A DNA stretch of 6,793 nt from an uncultured beta proteobacterium (GTDB lineage Bacteria; Pseudomonadota; Gammaproteobacteria; Burkholderiales; Rhodocyclaceae), in NCBI GenBank assembly GCA_903910495.1, contig CAIVZW010000605.1, positions 1-6,793 on the forward strand, written 5' to 3'. The number at the start of each line of letters is the position of its first letter. Position 1 is the first letter of the stretch. Under the pieces are notes generated by a model, which worked only from the letters and a program-made list of their open reading frames with translations, was not told where the DNA came from and made no database searches. The position numbers and the translations under genes are program-made. Of the stretch, positions 5,447-6,793 are shown in pieces.

Positions 5447-6793
5447 ATGTCGAACAATAGATGGATGAGTGCGGCCGTACTGGCCGGCATTTGTTCTGGG
5501 GTACTGATCGCGTCACCGGTTCTCGGCCAAGAGACCGTCCGCTTCAACATCATGCGCTTTGACGTGGCCGGGAACACGTTGCTTGACGCCGACGAACTGG
5601 CGCGCCGCGTGGCGCCCTATACCGGTCCGGGCCGGGTCTATGGCGACATCCAGAAAGCGCTGGAAGCCGTCGAGGGCGCCTACCGCGAACGCGGCTACGG
5701 CGCTGTCATGGTGACCACGCCGGAACAGGAACTGACGCAGGGCGTCGTCCGCCTGCAGGTGATCGAAGCCAAGGTCAGCGCTATCAGCATCAACGGCAAC
5801 ACCTCTTTCGATCAGGATAATATTCTCGCCAGCCTGCCCGGGCTCAAGCTCGGCGCTACGCCCAATGCGCGGATCCTGTCCGAAAGCGTACAACTGGCCA
5901 ACGAGAATCCGGCCAAGAAAGTCGAAGTCATCCTCGGCGTCGGGGCCGGGGAAGACGAACTGGAAGCCAAGGTCACCGTCAAGGATCAGAAACCCTGGTC
6001 CGTGTTCCTGACCTCGGACAACACCGGCAACGAATCAACCGGCCGTGACCGCACCGGCGTCGCCCTGCAGTATGCCAACCTGTTCAATCGCGACCAGGTC
6101 GCCACCGTGGCCTTCACCTCATCGCTGGACCGCCCGGAAAGCACCCGCGTCTACAGCCTGAGCTACCGTCTGCCGATCTACGCTTGGGGCGACAGCATCG
6201 ACGTCATCCTCGGCAAGTCCGATGTCGCCGCCGCGACTTCGACCACCGTCGCCGGGCCGCTGCAGTTCTCCGGCAAGGGCATGGTCTACGGGCTGCGCTA
6301 CAACCTCATCCTGCCGCGCAGCGGCGAATATTCGCAGCGTTTCGTGTTTGGCCTCGACCAGCGCGAATACGACAATTCCTGTGCCCTGGCCGGGCTGCAG
6401 ATCTGCGGCGCCGGCGGTGCCGACATCACCGTCCGCCCCCTGAGTATCACCTATTCCGGCCAGCTCGATTCGCCGGGCCGCAGCAGCACCCTGATGCTCT
6501 CGGCCGCCGGCAATCTGGGCGGCGGACCGAACAGCAGCCAGTCCGACTTCACCGCCAGCCGGCTCGATGCCAAGCAAAATTACACGGTGTTTCGCGGTGG
6601 TCTGAGCCATCTGCGCAGCGTCGGCAACGACTGGCAGTTACGCACTGCGCTCAACCTGCAATACACGCGCGATGCCCTGGTCGCCGGCGAACAGTTCGGG
6701 CTGGTTGGCTCCACCGCCGTGCGCGGCTTCCATGAACGCGTCGTCACCGCCGACACCGGCTACTACGGCACCGTCGAAGTCTTCACTCCCGAC
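5447..6793 (+). CDS. Two-partner-secretion outer-membrane transporter, ShlB/FhaC/HecB family (TpsB), 3' truncated by window
   Basis: The frame is open from ATG 5447 to the right edge, giving 449 of an expected roughly 550-580 residues. Residues 1-27 form a signal peptide (short basic start, hydrophobic AAVLAGICSGVLIA, probable cut after SPVLG). POTRA1 (about 33-108) has IMRFDVAGNTLLDADELA and YRERGYGAVMV. POTRA2 (about 109-180) has VSAISINGNTSF and ANENPAKKVEVIL. From about 183 (PWSVFLTSDNTGNESTGRDR) come the strands of the 16-stranded barrel. The Omp85/TpsB L6-loop motif VRGF is at 425-428, followed by GYYGTVEVFTP. Known members sit in the outer membrane and export a large TpsA adhesin, hemolysin or filamentous protein from the periplasm, the POTRAs binding its N-terminal TPS domain. 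POTRA1 begins only about five residues after the signal cut, so the N-terminal plug helix of FhaC appears absent. No partner TpsA is in the window. It is separated by 344 bp from the upstream gene and has its own candidate promoter. Confidence 0.93.
   Translation, partial: MSNNRWMSAAVLAGICSGVLIASPVLGQETVRFNIMRFDVAGNTLLDADELARRVAPYTGPGRVYGDIQKALEAVEGAYRERGYGAVMVTTPEQELTQGVVRLQVIEAKVSAISINGNTSFDQDNILASLPGLKLGATPNARILSESVQLANENPAKKVEVILGVGAGEDELEAKVTVKDQKPWSVFLTSDNTGNESTGRDRTGVALQYANLFNRDQVATVAFTSSLDRPESTRVYSLSYRLPIYAWGDSIDVILGKSDVAAATSTTVAGPLQFSGKGMVYGLRYNLILPRSGEYSQRFVFGLDQREYDNSCALAGLQICGAGGADITVRPLSITYSGQLDSPGRSSTLMLSAAGNLGGGPNSSQSDFTASRLDAKQNYTVFRGGLSHLRSVGNDWQLRTALNLQYTRDALVAGEQFGLVGSTAVRGFHERVVTADTGYYGTVEVFTPD

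Noticed and set aside
5099..5577. Two minus-strand frames of 85-93 codons across the repeat array
   Set aside because: Their Tyr/Ile-rich hexapeptide repeats simply translate the 18-bp AT-rich repeats, and no ribosome site or family supports them.
6119..6735. 163-codon minus-strand and 183-codon plus-strand frames inside tpsB
   Set aside because: Both overlap the TpsB barrel sequence in other frames; one is Arg/Pro-rich and the other Ala/Val-rich, without motifs.

Overview
The window is GC-rich, with strong third-position GC in its genes and one markedly AT-rich patch at about 5290-5420. Its protein families (a ShlB/FhaC-type TPS transporter with the VRGF motif, a TPR-type O-GlcNAc-transferase-like enzyme, a PaaK-like ligase and a surface-barrel C-terminus) suggest a Gram-negative betaproteobacterium, perhaps of the Rhodocyclales type. 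The taxonomy is inferred from general resemblance, not from a search.

Layout: (a) 2-316 (+) is the 3' end of a larger gene whose product ends in a glycine/alanine-rich beta-strand domain. (b) 351-1313 (-) is a GT-B, GT4-like glycosyltransferase that converges on (a) with a 34-bp gap. (c) 1331-3481 (+) is a 716-residue protein with six TPRs and a GT41 (O-GlcNAc transferase/SPINDLY) catalytic domain. Its start codon lies only 17 bp from that of (b), in divergent orientation. (d) 3482-3743 is a gene-free stretch with a strong stem-loop, a second hairpin and a possible 17-codon leader ORF. (e) 3744-5102 (+) is a PaaK/CapK-like adenylate-forming enzyme. (f) 5103-5446 is a gene-free stretch with hairpins and a T-run, a plausible sigma70-type promoter, and an AT-rich 18-bp tandem repeat array. 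(g) 5447 to the window end (+) is the first 449 residues of a two-partner-secretion outer-membrane transporter (TpsB), truncated by the window edge.

Together the genes look like a surface-protein locus: an outer-membrane TpsB transporter, a cytoplasmic TPR/GT41 protein glycosyltransferase, a second glycosyltransferase that could extend the first sugar, and an adenylate-forming enzyme that could activate a carboxylic acid. The logic resembles the Haemophilus HMW1A/B/C adhesin system, but with an OGT/SPINDLY-type enzyme in place of HMW1C and two extra enzymes. The TpsA substrate is not visible and may lie beyond the right edge. The functional link is inferred from gene proximity. The most striking non-coding feature is the 18-bp repeat array just upstream of tpsB.
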